NCBI GenBank assembly: GCA_016191985.1
Contig: JACPVB010000091.1
Span: forward strand, 1 to 14,509
Direction: 5' to 3'
Length of the DNA stretch: 14,509 bases
Source of the DNA: Chloroflexota bacterium
GTDB taxonomy: Bacteria > Chloroflexota > Anaerolineae > Anaerolineales > Villigracilaceae
The translations under genes and the position numbers were made by a program. The notes below the pieces were generated by a model. It was given only the letters and a program-made list of their open reading frames with translations, did no database searches and had not been told where the DNA came from. How positions within the stretch are numbered: position 1 is the first letter of the stretch; each line of letters begins with the position of its first letter. Below are positions 1 through 6,285 of this stretch, in pieces.

Positions 1-35
1 AGTAAAATATTGATGGTGTCGTATGACATTTGAGA

Positions 36-479
36 TTAGATACGAGGGTGAGTATTCCAGCCCAGCCAGTAAAAGCCGAGGTCGTTCATAAGTTTGCTAA
101 ATTCTTCAAAACCAACCGGCTTGACGAGGTAGCTGTTGACATGGTTATTATACGCCTGCGCCACATCCTTTTCCGCTTCGGAGGTGGTCAGGATAATGAC
201 AGGGATATTTTTCAACGCCTCCTCCTCCTTGATAACACGGAGCACTTCCAGGCCGTCCACACGCGGCAGGCGCAGGTCCAGCAGGATCATGTGAGGGCGC
301 GGGCTGGATTCGGGGTCTTCGTATTCCTTCCGCCTGAACAGATAATCCAGAGCAGCCTGCCCATCCCTAAAATGGTGGATCTTATTGGCAATGCGATGAT
401 CTTCCAGGGTGCGGATCACCAATTCGGCATGATCTGCATTATCTTCCACAAGCATAACGATTACGGGTTCACCCATCAT
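36..479 (-). CDS. Single-domain response regulator (receiver only, Rcp1-like)
   Basis: A 147-residue protein made almost entirely of one CheY-like receiver domain. The acidic pocket is E12-D13, the phosphoacceptor is D68 in ILLDLRLP, the switch Thr is T98 and the conserved Lys is K120 in the LVKP motif. There is no DNA-binding or enzymatic output domain. The stretches HFRDGQAALDYLFR and YNNHVNSYLVKPV are typical of Rcp1-like regulators that pair with phytochrome or hybrid histidine kinases, so it probably passes phosphate or acts by protein contact in the cytoplasm. No cognate kinase is in view. Two adjacent Met codons open the frame. A strong Shine-Dalgarno (complement of CTCCTTCC at 486-493) sits six bases before the first. 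It is transcribed away from the STAS operon, which suggests but does not prove a link to that signalling module. Confidence 0.93.
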   Translation of the reverse strand: MMGEPVIVMLVEDNADHAELVIRTLEDHRIANKIHHFRDGQAALDYLFRRKEYEDPESSPRPHMILLDLRLPRVDGLEVLRVIKEEEALKNIPVIILTTSEAEKDVAQAYNNHVNSYLVKPVGFEEFSKLMNDLGFYWLGWNTHPRI

Positions 480-525
480 TGCATTCTCCTTCCTACGCCC
501 AAATTGTAAACGATTTGACCCGCCA

Positions 526-534
526 AGTATAACA
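526..534 (-). promoter_or_regulatory. Extended -10 promoter of the response regulator
   Basis: Read on the minus strand, 534 to 526 is TGT followed by TATACT, an extended -10 element. A good -35 hexamer is not visible. The implied start near 519 gives a leader of about 40 bases before the ATG at 479. Confidence 0.5.
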
Positions 535-573
535 TTGGGACATTACAGGATGGAAAGCATAAAACCGCGAATA

Positions 574-713
574 AAAGTTTGTAGGTGAGCTTGCTCCCTT
601 CGCCGTCCCTTCGACAGGCTCAGGGCAGGCCTCGGCGAAGGCTCATAGGACTCCGCCGCCCACAGGGTGCTGCGCAAAGGACAGCGGCCTTTAGCCAAGT
701 TACAACAAACTTT
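574..713. repeat. Dispersed palindromic intergenic repeat (MITE/REP-like)
   Basis: A non-coding, GC-rich segment whose ends are short inverted repeats: AAAGTTTGT at 574-582 and ACAAACTTT at 705-713. Inside it, CCTTCGCCG (597-605) pairs perfectly with CGGCGAAGG (633-641), and the loop contains the CCCTTCGACAGGCTCAGG type of sequence known as a dispersed repeat in many genomes. Read in reverse it gives an open frame containing PALSLSKG, a signature of spurious repeat-derived ORFs. It fills most of the gap between the divergent response regulator and STAS promoters. Confidence 0.6.
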
Positions 714-762
714 GAGTGCTCCCAAACCGTGGATACTCCCTAAAAAATCGCCAACGGGAACG

Positions 763-771
763 TGATATAAT
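763..771 (+). promoter_or_regulatory. Extended -10 promoter of the STAS/anti-sigma/phosphatase operon
   Basis: TGATATAAT matches the extended -10 consensus (TGnTATAAT) exactly. No -35 hexamer is recognisable at 16-18 bases upstream. The expected start near 778 gives a leader of about 40 bases. A Shine-Dalgarno AAGGAG (806-811) follows, five bases before the ATG at 817. Confidence 0.65.
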
Positions 772-816
772 CCCGCCAGATTATAAAAAATCCATCATGT
801 TGATGAAGGAGAAATC

Positions 817-1152
817 ATGGAAATCACCACTCAGGAATTCAAACATTGTGATTTGATCAAAGTAAAGGGCCGTGTAGACAGCGCCACCGCTCCCGATTTT
901 TCAAAAGCTCTCGAAAACGCCAATAATGATGGAAGATTTAAGATCGTAGTGGATATGAGCGAACTGGAATACATGTCCAGTGCGGGCTTCCGCGCCCTGC
1001 TCGCCACCCAGAGGAATTGCAAACGCTACAACCGCGGCGAACTGGTGCTGGTGAGCGTTCCCGCACGCATCCATGAAGCCCTTGAATTGGCTGGGTTTAC
1101 CGAACTTTTCAAGACCTTCGATGACCCCATTGAAGCTGTTGGCAGCTTCTAA
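817..1152 (+). CDS. Anti-sigma factor antagonist (STAS domain, SpoIIAA/RsbV-like)
   Basis: A 111-residue single STAS domain, the usual length for SpoIIAA/RsbV proteins. The start is fixed by AAGGAG five bases upstream. The conserved loop reads DMSELEYMSSAGFRAL. By alignment with the DSSG motif of SpoIIAA, S55 is the likely phosphorylated residue. In known systems the unphosphorylated antagonist binds the HATPase anti-sigma factor and frees its target; phosphorylation by that HATPase kinase inactivates it, and a PPM phosphatase resets it. All three partners are adjacent here (HATPase and SpoIIE-type phosphatase follow on the same strand), so this is probably a complete partner-switching cassette. 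It acts in the cytoplasm. The regulated sigma factor or other output is not in the window. Confidence 0.93.
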   Translation: MEITTQEFKHCDLIKVKGRVDSATAPDFSKALENANNDGRFKIVVDMSELEYMSSAGFRALLATQRNCKRYNRGELVLVSVPARIHEALELAGFTELFKTFDDPIEAVGSF

Positions 1153-1172
1153 AGAACGCCGTGAGCGTTCTT
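1152..1172 (+). other. Hairpin directly after the STAS stop codon
   Basis: AAGAACGC and GCGTTCTT form a perfect 8-bp stem with a CGTGA loop. The stem begins at the last base of the TAA stop codon. No T-run follows, so it is more likely an mRNA-stabilising or processing hairpin than an intrinsic terminator. Confidence 0.45.
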
Positions 1173-1190
1173 AATCAACAAAACTGAACA

Positions 1191-1231
1191 TGCCGCTTCG
1201 TCTATTATGAGAGAGGCGGCATAAAGTTTTT
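1191..1231 (+). terminator. Terminator-like or attenuator hairpin before the anti-sigma gene
   Basis: ATGCCGC pairs with GCGGCAT as a 7-bp stem, extended by wobble and further pairs toward TTC/GAG. AAAG and TTTTTATTT follow. The T-run ends just before the ATG at 1236. This could partly terminate transcription after the STAS gene. It also holds the only purine-rich stretch (GAGAGAGG) upstream of that ATG, so it could limit translation too. Confidence 0.4.
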
Positions 1232-1235
1232 ATTT

Positions 1236-1646
1236 ATGGCACATTCCACCTTCCCAGCCAGGTTTGAGTTTTTGGACGAAATCCGCGAGCTTGTCGCAGA
1301 GGTCGCCCGCGAAGGCGGCTTTTCCGAAAAGGATATTTACTCCCTGCAGCTCGCCGCAGACGAAGCCGCATCCAACATCATCGAACACGCATACGCCGGC
1401 GTCTCAAACGCATCCCTCGATGTCACCTGCGACGTGGACGACGATGAACTCATCATCACCATGCGCGACAACGGCAAACCGTTCGACCCGTCCAAAGTGA
1501 AACAACCAAATCTGAAAGCCGACCTTTCCGAACGCCAGATCGGAGGGCTTGGCTTATACCTCATGCGAAAACTCATGGATGACGTGCACTACGAATCCAA
1601 TTCACGAACAGGCAACCTGCTGACAATGATCAAACGGAGGGGGTAA
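1236..1646 (+). CDS. Anti-sigma factor / serine kinase (RsbW-like HATPase_c)
   Basis: A 136-residue GHKL-type ATPase of the SpoIIAB/RsbW class. The N box is LAADEAASNIIEHAY, with E43 and the Mg-binding N47. The G1 box has D78 and G80 in RDNGKPFDP. The G2 box is GGLGLYLM at about 103-110. There is no transmembrane segment, so it is cytoplasmic. Family members bind a sigma factor or other partner and phosphorylate the STAS antagonist on serine. ATG 1236 is the only ordinary start after the in-frame stop at 1185-1187, yet no Shine-Dalgarno lies at normal distance, and a terminator-like hairpin precedes it. Expression may therefore be low relative to the STAS protein. The stop TAA overlaps the ribosome-binding region of the next gene, consistent with coupled translation. 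Confidence 0.92.
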   Translation: MAHSTFPARFEFLDEIRELVAEVAREGGFSEKDIYSLQLAADEAASNIIEHAYAGVSNASLDVTCDVDDDELIITMRDNGKPFDPSKVKQPNLKADLSERQIGGLGLYLMRKLMDDVHYESNSRTGNLLTMIKRRG

Positions 1647-1650
1647 CCTC

Positions 1651-4600
1651 ATGAGCGCCGCACATCGAGACTCATGGGATTGGCGTCACTTAGCCAGCCT
1701 GGGGGAAGACCTTCGCAACAAAGATTCACTCACCGCGCAACGGGATGAAATCATCGCCATATCCAACCGCCTGATCGAAGGCTCGGTGGAGGTCTGGCTG
1801 AACGAAAAAGTTTTCCGTCTTCCCGATTGGAAGGAAACTTCCATATTTTCATCCCAACCCGCGCTGGATGGAATGAAGCAGGCCATCAAAGCAAAAGAAC
1901 TTTTCATCAAACAGGATGGGAAAAAAAACGCCTCTTCCGGGACCGTTGCCTCGGTCCCGCTCGAAGATCATGGGATTACGCTGGGAGCGCTTCAAATCAC
2001 CCGCCCCAAGGGACCTGCCTTCTCGACCGAAGAATTAAACCTGCTCCAGGCCCTCGCGCAGATCGTAGCGGTTAGCTTAATCGCATCGCATCGAGCCGAG
2101 GTTGAGCAGTTTCGCATACGGCAGCTTAACCTTGTGCGTGAAGTCAGCGCACAAATTGCAAACGTCCTCAACCTGGACGAACTCTCTGCGCGCGTCACGC
2201 AGTTGATCCAAAAGACCTTCAATTTTTATTACGTTGCCATTTTCACCCTCAAATCAAATTCAAACTCACTACGTTTCCGCTCCAGCGCGGTAGCCCCCCG
2301 CAAAGGAAAACGCCGCCCTGAGGCTCTCGAAGGGAAGAAAACCTCCATCGCGCTTGAGGTGGAAATTGGGCAGGGACTGATCGGAGAAGCCGCAAAACAC
2401 GGGCAACAGATCGTCTGCGACGATGTCCAGGCCGACCCGCGCTACCGCTTTATCGACAGCCTGCCCGAAACAAAATCCGAAGTTGTCATCCCGCTCAAAA
2501 TCGAAGATCGTGTGCTTGGCGTATTGGATGTACAAAGCAACCAAAAAAGCGCGTTTCATCCGAACGACCTGCTGATCCTTCACGCGCTTGCAGATAACAT
2601 CGCCAGAGCAGTGGAAGGCGCGCGCTTGTACAGCGACGTTCACCGCCGCGCCGACCAATTAACCCTGGTTTCTGAAGTCAGCAAAAGTGTAACGTCCACG
2701 CTCGATCTCTCGCAATTAATGCGCGACGCCGCAACATTGATCCATGAAAAATTTGGGTATCCGCACGTTTCGTTATTCACCGTACACCCCAACCGCCGCT
2801 TGATCGTGTACGAAGCTGGGAGCGGCAAGCGCAGTAAAAAACTGGAAGGCTTTACCATTCCGCTGGACGACACAATGGGTCTCATGCCCTGGGTGGCGCG
2901 GAATGGAAAAACCGTGCTGGCAAACGATGTATCAAAAGATGAGCGCTATATCCATTCGCCGCTGCCCCCCAAGAACACACAATCTGAACTTTGCGTGCCG
3001 TTGATCTTTAATGAAAATGTGATCGGCTTGCTGGATATCCAATCGGACAAACTAAACGCATTCACCGAAGACGACCAGGTGATGTTTGAAGCTGTGGCCG
3101 ATACGATGGCCGCCGCAATCCGCAATGCAGACTTGTACCGCTCCGAGCAATGGCGCAGACAAATAGCTGACAGCCTGCGTGAAGTTGCGGGCCTGGTTTC
3201 AGATAACGTCGGCGTGGATGAAGTCCTTGAAACCATCCTCGCCGAACTGGACCGCAACCTGCCCATTGACGTATCTGCCATCTGGTTATTGCAGGATGGC
3301 GATCTGTGCCTTTCCGCTGTGCATGGGATTGATGCGGGTCAGTTGGAGAGCGTCTGCATCAGCAACCCGGATGCGACCTATGCAATGGCAGAGGCGTTGG
3401 TCTCCGATATTCCCATCATCCGCCGCACCGATGAGCCGATTTGGCCTGCTGGGTTGGCCGCAGGATACGATGGCAATTATTCATCCATAGCCGCGCCGCT
3501 GCGTGTGGGAGACCGTCCGTTGGGAGTGCTGGCATTGGCGCATCACACCTCAGGGCGCTACGGGCATGAAGCGCAGGATATTACGACAACTTTTGCAAGC
3601 TACGCCGCCGTCGCCATTGAGAATGCACGCTTGTATGACTCGGCGCAGGAGCAGGCGTACGCATCCGCGGCTTTGTTGCAGGTGGCGCAGGCGGTTGTCA
3701 GCTTGAGCGATCTCGAGGAAATATTAAGTTCCATCACGCGCATCATGCCAATTCTCGTCGGTGTAAAACGCGTCGCTTTATACCGCTGGGATGCAGAGCG
3801 TTTGTCATTTACCGCTTCACAGGAGTACGGTTTTTCCGAAGAGGAAGAAGCGATCATGACCGAAAAGGAATTTCCAGAGGGAGTGTTCCCTTTGCTCGAT
3901 TTAGCAAAAGAACAAAACCATCTGGTGACACATGTGCTCAAGCCCAACGCGTTGCCAAACTCCTGGTTGAGAATCAGGCCGAAGGTCGAGGGCGAAGCGG
4001 ATGTGATGAATGCGGACCGCCTGCTGATGGCCGTCCCACTTTCCATCAAGAATGATCTGTTCGGCGTCATGTTGATCGAAGAGACCGAAAATGGCCGCCG
4101 CTTCCGCTCGCGCCGCATCGAGATTATCCATGGTATTGCGCAGCAGGCCGCGCTTGCGATACAGAACGATCTTTTGCAGCAGGAGATGGTGGTGCGCGAA
4201 CGCCTCCAAACGGAAGTTCAACTGGCACGCCAAATCCAGCAGACGTTTATCCCGCAGTTTTTGCCCGAGCACCCTGCCTGGCAATTTGCGGCGCGCTGGC
4301 GTACGGCGCGTCAGGTGGGCGGCGATTTTTATGACGTGATCGAACTGCCAAATAAAAAGCTGGGCATCTTCATTGCGGACGTGGCGGATAAGGGCATGCC
4401 TGCCGCTCTGTTCATGGCACTCACACGTACATTGGTGCGCGCCGCCGTGATCGAAACCGCATCTCCTGCCGAGGCATTGGGCCGCGTGAATGATTTACTA
4501 CTGCCCGATACGCAGCAGGGCATGTTCGTCACCGCCGTATATGGCGAGTTGGATACAGAGCAAGGAAAATTCACCTACGTAAATGCGGGGCATAATCCGC

Positions 4601-4926
4601 CATTTTGGGTGAAGACTAATGGAGAGATCGAAAAACTTTCACGCACTGCCATTGCGCTGGGCGTGATGGAACAACCGAACATGCAGGAGCGCACCATCTC
4701 TTTGGGGTTGGGTGATACGCTGCTGCTGTATACCGATGGCCTCACCGAGGCTTTTTCTGCGGATGGCGATCTCTTTGGGGAGACGCGATTAATGGAAGCG
4801 TTGAAATCCGCCCCTGCTCAAACGGCGGACGAAGTGCTGATTGCAGTGGAAGAACATTTGAATGAATTTATCGGCCCTGTTCCATTGGGGGATGATCTCA
4901 CCATGCTGGCGATCCGGATGGTGTAA
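1651..4926 (+). CDS. Multi-GAF SpoIIE-type serine phosphatase (RsbU/RsbP-like)
   Basis: A 1091-residue protein with no signal peptide or membrane segment. It has about five consecutive GAF-like domains (roughly 20-150, 159-330, 338-500, 505-668 and 674-845), each ending in the typical helix such as ADNIARAVEGARLY or AAVAIENARLY. A coiled linker (RLQTEVQLARQIQQTF) and a PPM/SpoIIE phosphatase domain (about 850-1091) follow. Metal-site motifs are present: VGGDFYD (D892, D895), ADVADKG (D910), LLYTDG (D1029) and GDDLTM (D1081-D1082). The phosphatase should dephosphorylate the STAS antagonist encoded upstream, driven by ligand or redox input to the GAF domains, whose ligands cannot be read from sequence. 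The start follows GGAGG at 1636-1640, overlapping the end of the HATPase gene. The first GAF domain is the most divergent, and domain 2 carries a basic insert around residues 212-226. Confidence 0.93.
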   Translation: MSAAHRDSWDWRHLASLGEDLRNKDSLTAQRDEIIAISNRLIEGSVEVWLNEKVFRLPDWKETSIFSSQPALDGMKQAIKAKELFIKQDGKKNASSGTVASVPLEDHGITLGALQITRPKGPAFSTEELNLLQALAQIVAVSLIASHRAEVEQFRIRQLNLVREVSAQIANVLNLDELSARVTQLIQKTFNFYYVAIFTLKSNSNSLRFRSSAVAPRKGKRRPEALEGKKTSIALEVEIGQGLIGEAAKHGQQIVCDDVQADPRYRFIDSLPETKSEVVIPLKIEDRVLGVLDVQSNQKSAFHPNDLLILHALADNIARAVEGARLYSDVHRRADQLTLVSEVSKSVTSTLDLSQLMRDAATLIHEKFGYPHVSLFTVHPNRRLIVYEAGSGKRSKKLEGFTIPLDDTMGLMPWVARNGKTVLANDVSKDERYIHSPLPPKNTQSELCVPLIFNENVIGLLDIQSDKLNAFTEDDQVMFEAVADTMAAAIRNADLYRSEQWRRQIADSLREVAGLVSDNVGVDEVLETILAELDRNLPIDVSAIWLLQDGDLCLSAVHGIDAGQLESVCISNPDATYAMAEALVSDIPIIRRTDEPIWPAGLAAGYDGNYSSIAAPLRVGDRPLGVLALAHHTSGRYGHEAQDITTTFASYAAVAIENARLYDSAQEQAYASAALLQVAQAVVSLSDLEEILSSITRIMPILVGVKRVALYRWDAERLSFTASQEYGFSEEEEAIMTEKEFPEGVFPLLDLAKEQNHLVTHVLKPNALPNSWLRIRPKVEGEADVMNADRLLMAVPLSIKNDLFGVMLIEETENGRRFRSRRIEIIHGIAQQAALAIQNDLLQQEMVVRERLQTEVQLARQIQQTFIPQFLPEHPAWQFAARWRTARQVGGDFYDVIELPNKKLGIFIADVADKGMPAALFMALTRTLVRAAVIETASPAEALGRVNDLLLPDTQQGMFVTAVYGELDTEQGKFTYVNAGHNPPFWVKTNGEIEKLSRTAIALGVMEQPNMQERTISLGLGDTLLLYTDGLTEAFSADGDLFGETRLMEALKSAPAQTADEVLIAVEEHLNEFIGPVPLGDDLTMLAIRMV

Positions 4927-4969
4927 TTCAACAACACGCCATACGGGTGTTGACGCATGTCAAACAATA

Positions 4970-5007
4970 AAAAGAGTGACAGTCCTTCAGGAAACTGTCA
5001 CTCTTTT
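4970..5007. terminator. Bidirectional intrinsic terminator between convergent genes
   Basis: AAAAGAGTGACAGT (4970-4983) and ACTGTCACTCTTTT (4994-5007) form a perfect 14-bp stem with a 10-base loop. The T-rich flank on each strand fits a terminator working in both directions. It lies between the phosphatase stop codon and the stop codon of the convergent lipoprotein gene. Confidence 0.9.
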
Positions 5008-5034
5008 GTTTTAACTCACGAACAAATCTGGAGA

Positions 5035-5784
5035 TTAAGGTTCTGAAATCTTGAACCAATCCACTTCAATCAATACAGGGATCGCCCGGAGTGAAGAAAT
5101 TGAAAAGCCAACGTTGCCATCCCGCAGCGCGTATTTACGATCGGTATAGGGACTGCCCTTGGGTTCCTCACCGTTGACAAAGAAGGAAATTTCATTGTTG
5201 TCGCAAATCATGCCGTATTCGTTCACGTCCTTGCCCTGCTTGATGAAATTGGAAGCGCCGTTGTGCATGCGGTGGTATCCATCGCTGACAGCGTATAACT
5301 CCCAGCGTCCATCACTTTGCACCGCCCACTCATACCAGCCGTCATCTGAAAAGCTGCATACCAGGCTGACCTGCTGGGTATTGACCCCGCGATTCTCCAC
5401 TTTTATATCAAGGCGCACGCTGTCGTAGGTATGGCCCTGGTAAATATAATACGCAAAGAGCGCTTCCTCTGGAATTTCAAAGATCATGCGGCTGGAATCA
5501 AATTCATAGGATACCGTCTCAGGGTCGGATTTTTCATTACCTTTGATAACTTCATAATACCACTGCGGGTCGGAGTCAAATTCCTCGGTAAAAAACGGGC
5601 CGGAGGAAGCGACAGGCGCCTCAGTTGACGGGATTTCAGTGGGTGGAACTTCCGTTGGCTGTTCCTGCTGGACAACCGGTTGTTGAGGGGCGACCGTTGG
5701 CTCATTATTCGAAAGGCCTACGCAAGCCAAACTGACAACTAAAATTAATCCTACTATAAAAACAATGGGACGCAAACTCTTCAT
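5035..5784 (-). CDS. Secreted lipoprotein with a C-terminal beta-sandwich-like domain
   Basis: A 249-residue protein. It begins with a hydrophobic signal (PIVFIVGLILVVSL) ending in the lipobox SLAC, so C21 should be lipidated and the protein anchored on the cell surface. Residues about 28-60 are a low-complexity Pro/Gln/Thr/Glu spacer with repeated TE-P motifs. The rest (about 62-249), opening with FFTEEFDSDPQWYYEV, resembles the jelly-roll (concanavalin/LamG or DUF1080-like) domains common in such lipoproteins: VRLDIKV, a Trp-rich middle and a final VLIEVDWFKI strand. No catalytic residues can be assigned, so a binding role is possible but unproven. The start has AAGGAGAG a few bases upstream. 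It has its own promoter and terminator, so it is monocistronic. Confidence 0.85.
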   Translation of the reverse strand: MKSLRPIVFIVGLILVVSLACVGLSNNEPTVAPQQPVVQQEQPTEVPPTEIPSTEAPVASSGPFFTEEFDSDPQWYYEVIKGNEKSDPETVSYEFDSSRMIFEIPEEALFAYYIYQGHTYDSVRLDIKVENRGVNTQQVSLVCSFSDDGWYEWAVQSDGRWELYAVSDGYHRMHNGASNFIKQGKDVNEYGMICDNNEISFFVNGEEPKGSPYTDRKYALRDGNVGFSISSLRAIPVLIEVDWFKISEP

Positions 5785-5815
5785 GGTTCTCTCCTTTTGA
5801 GTAATTATTAAATAA

Positions 5816-5844
5816 ATTTTAGCACAGAGTTATTGTCAGTGCAA
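5816..5844 (-). promoter_or_regulatory. Promoter of the lipoprotein gene
   Basis: On the minus strand, TTGCAC (5844-5839) is followed after exactly 17 bases by TAAAAT (5821-5816). TGC just before the -10 also makes it an extended -10. The start would be near 5809, giving a leader of about 25 bases with the Shine-Dalgarno AAGGAG. Confidence 0.75.
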
Positions 5845-5882
5845 AAATATCACACTTTCGTCCGTGAATTGATATGAAAATA

Positions 5883-5916
5883 AAATTCCATAACGTGCTG
5901 CGACATTATGGAATTT
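5883..5916. repeat. 11-bp perfect inverted repeat
   Basis: AAATTCCATAA (5883-5893) and TTATGGAATTT (5906-5916) form a perfect 11-bp stem around a 12-base loop. It lies about 40 bases upstream of the lipoprotein -35 and is not followed by a long T-run. It could be an operator-like site or the remains of a repeat element. Confidence 0.5.
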
Positions 5917-5991
5917 AAGAAATTAATACTGCAATCCTATTTCAAAATACATGTCACCCTCCCGAAGGACATCAGACGGTATTTATTTTTG

Positions 5992-6174
5992 CTACCGTAC
6001 ATCGCGCCAAATTATGTCGTTGCGAGCCGCCGCTCTTGGTTTTCGGCGGCGAAGCAATCTCATTTTCGACTGAAAGATCCCTCGAAACAGGAGGTTGCTC
6101 ACCTGCACTGGCGTGCGGCGCAAGTGTCGTCGGAAAGAGCAACCCCCCTCCTCACAACGACATTTGTACGGTAG
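5992..6174. mobile_element. 183-bp MITE-like inverted-repeat element
   Basis: The ends are perfect inverted repeats: CTACCGTAC (5992-6000) and GTACGGTAG (6166-6174). Just inside, ATGTCGTTGCGAG (6014-6026) matches the complement of CTCACAACGACAT (6151-6163) at 12 of 13 positions. Two inner hairpins follow: GCCGCCG with CGGCGGC (6026-6050), and GGTTGCTC with GAGCAACC (6093-6144). The TCGTTGCGAG...GAAGCAATCTC core is a familiar dispersed-repeat type in bacteria. ATTTATTTTT occurs on both sides (5981-5990 and 6178-6187) and could be a target duplication. Open frames here are short and repeat-derived, so I call no gene. Confidence 0.65.
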
Positions 6175-6249
6175 AGAATTTATTTTTTAAACTTCAACAT
6201 CTCGCCTTTACGAGATAAATCTCGTGGTACAAATTTTCAACCCATCCTT

Positions 6250-6258
6250 TGTTATAAT
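6250..6258 (+). promoter_or_regulatory. Extended -10 promoter of the 2-oxoacid dehydrogenase operon
   Basis: TGTTATAAT is a perfect extended -10 (TG 6250-6251, TATAAT 6253-6258). No clear -35 is seen. Upstream, ATCTCG (6199-6204), CGAGAT (6211-6216) and ATCTCG (6219-6224) form an operator-like inverted and direct repeat. The leader is only about 20 bases, with AGGAG at 6274-6278, seven bases before the ATG. Confidence 0.65.
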
Positions 6259-6285
6259 CCCCCAATCAAACTCAGGAGAGAGTTC

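Noticed and set aside
30..509. 159-residue plus-strand open frame opposite the response regulator
   Set aside because: It is the antisense shadow of a clear receiver domain and has no ribosome-binding site.
543..725. 60-residue minus-strand open frame
   Set aside because: It is the translation of a dispersed repeat (contains PALSLSKG), with no ribosome-binding site or homology.
5908..6218. Two short plus-strand open frames in the gap before E1
   Set aside because: They run through the inverted-repeat element, lack convincing Shine-Dalgarno sites and show no protein-like composition.
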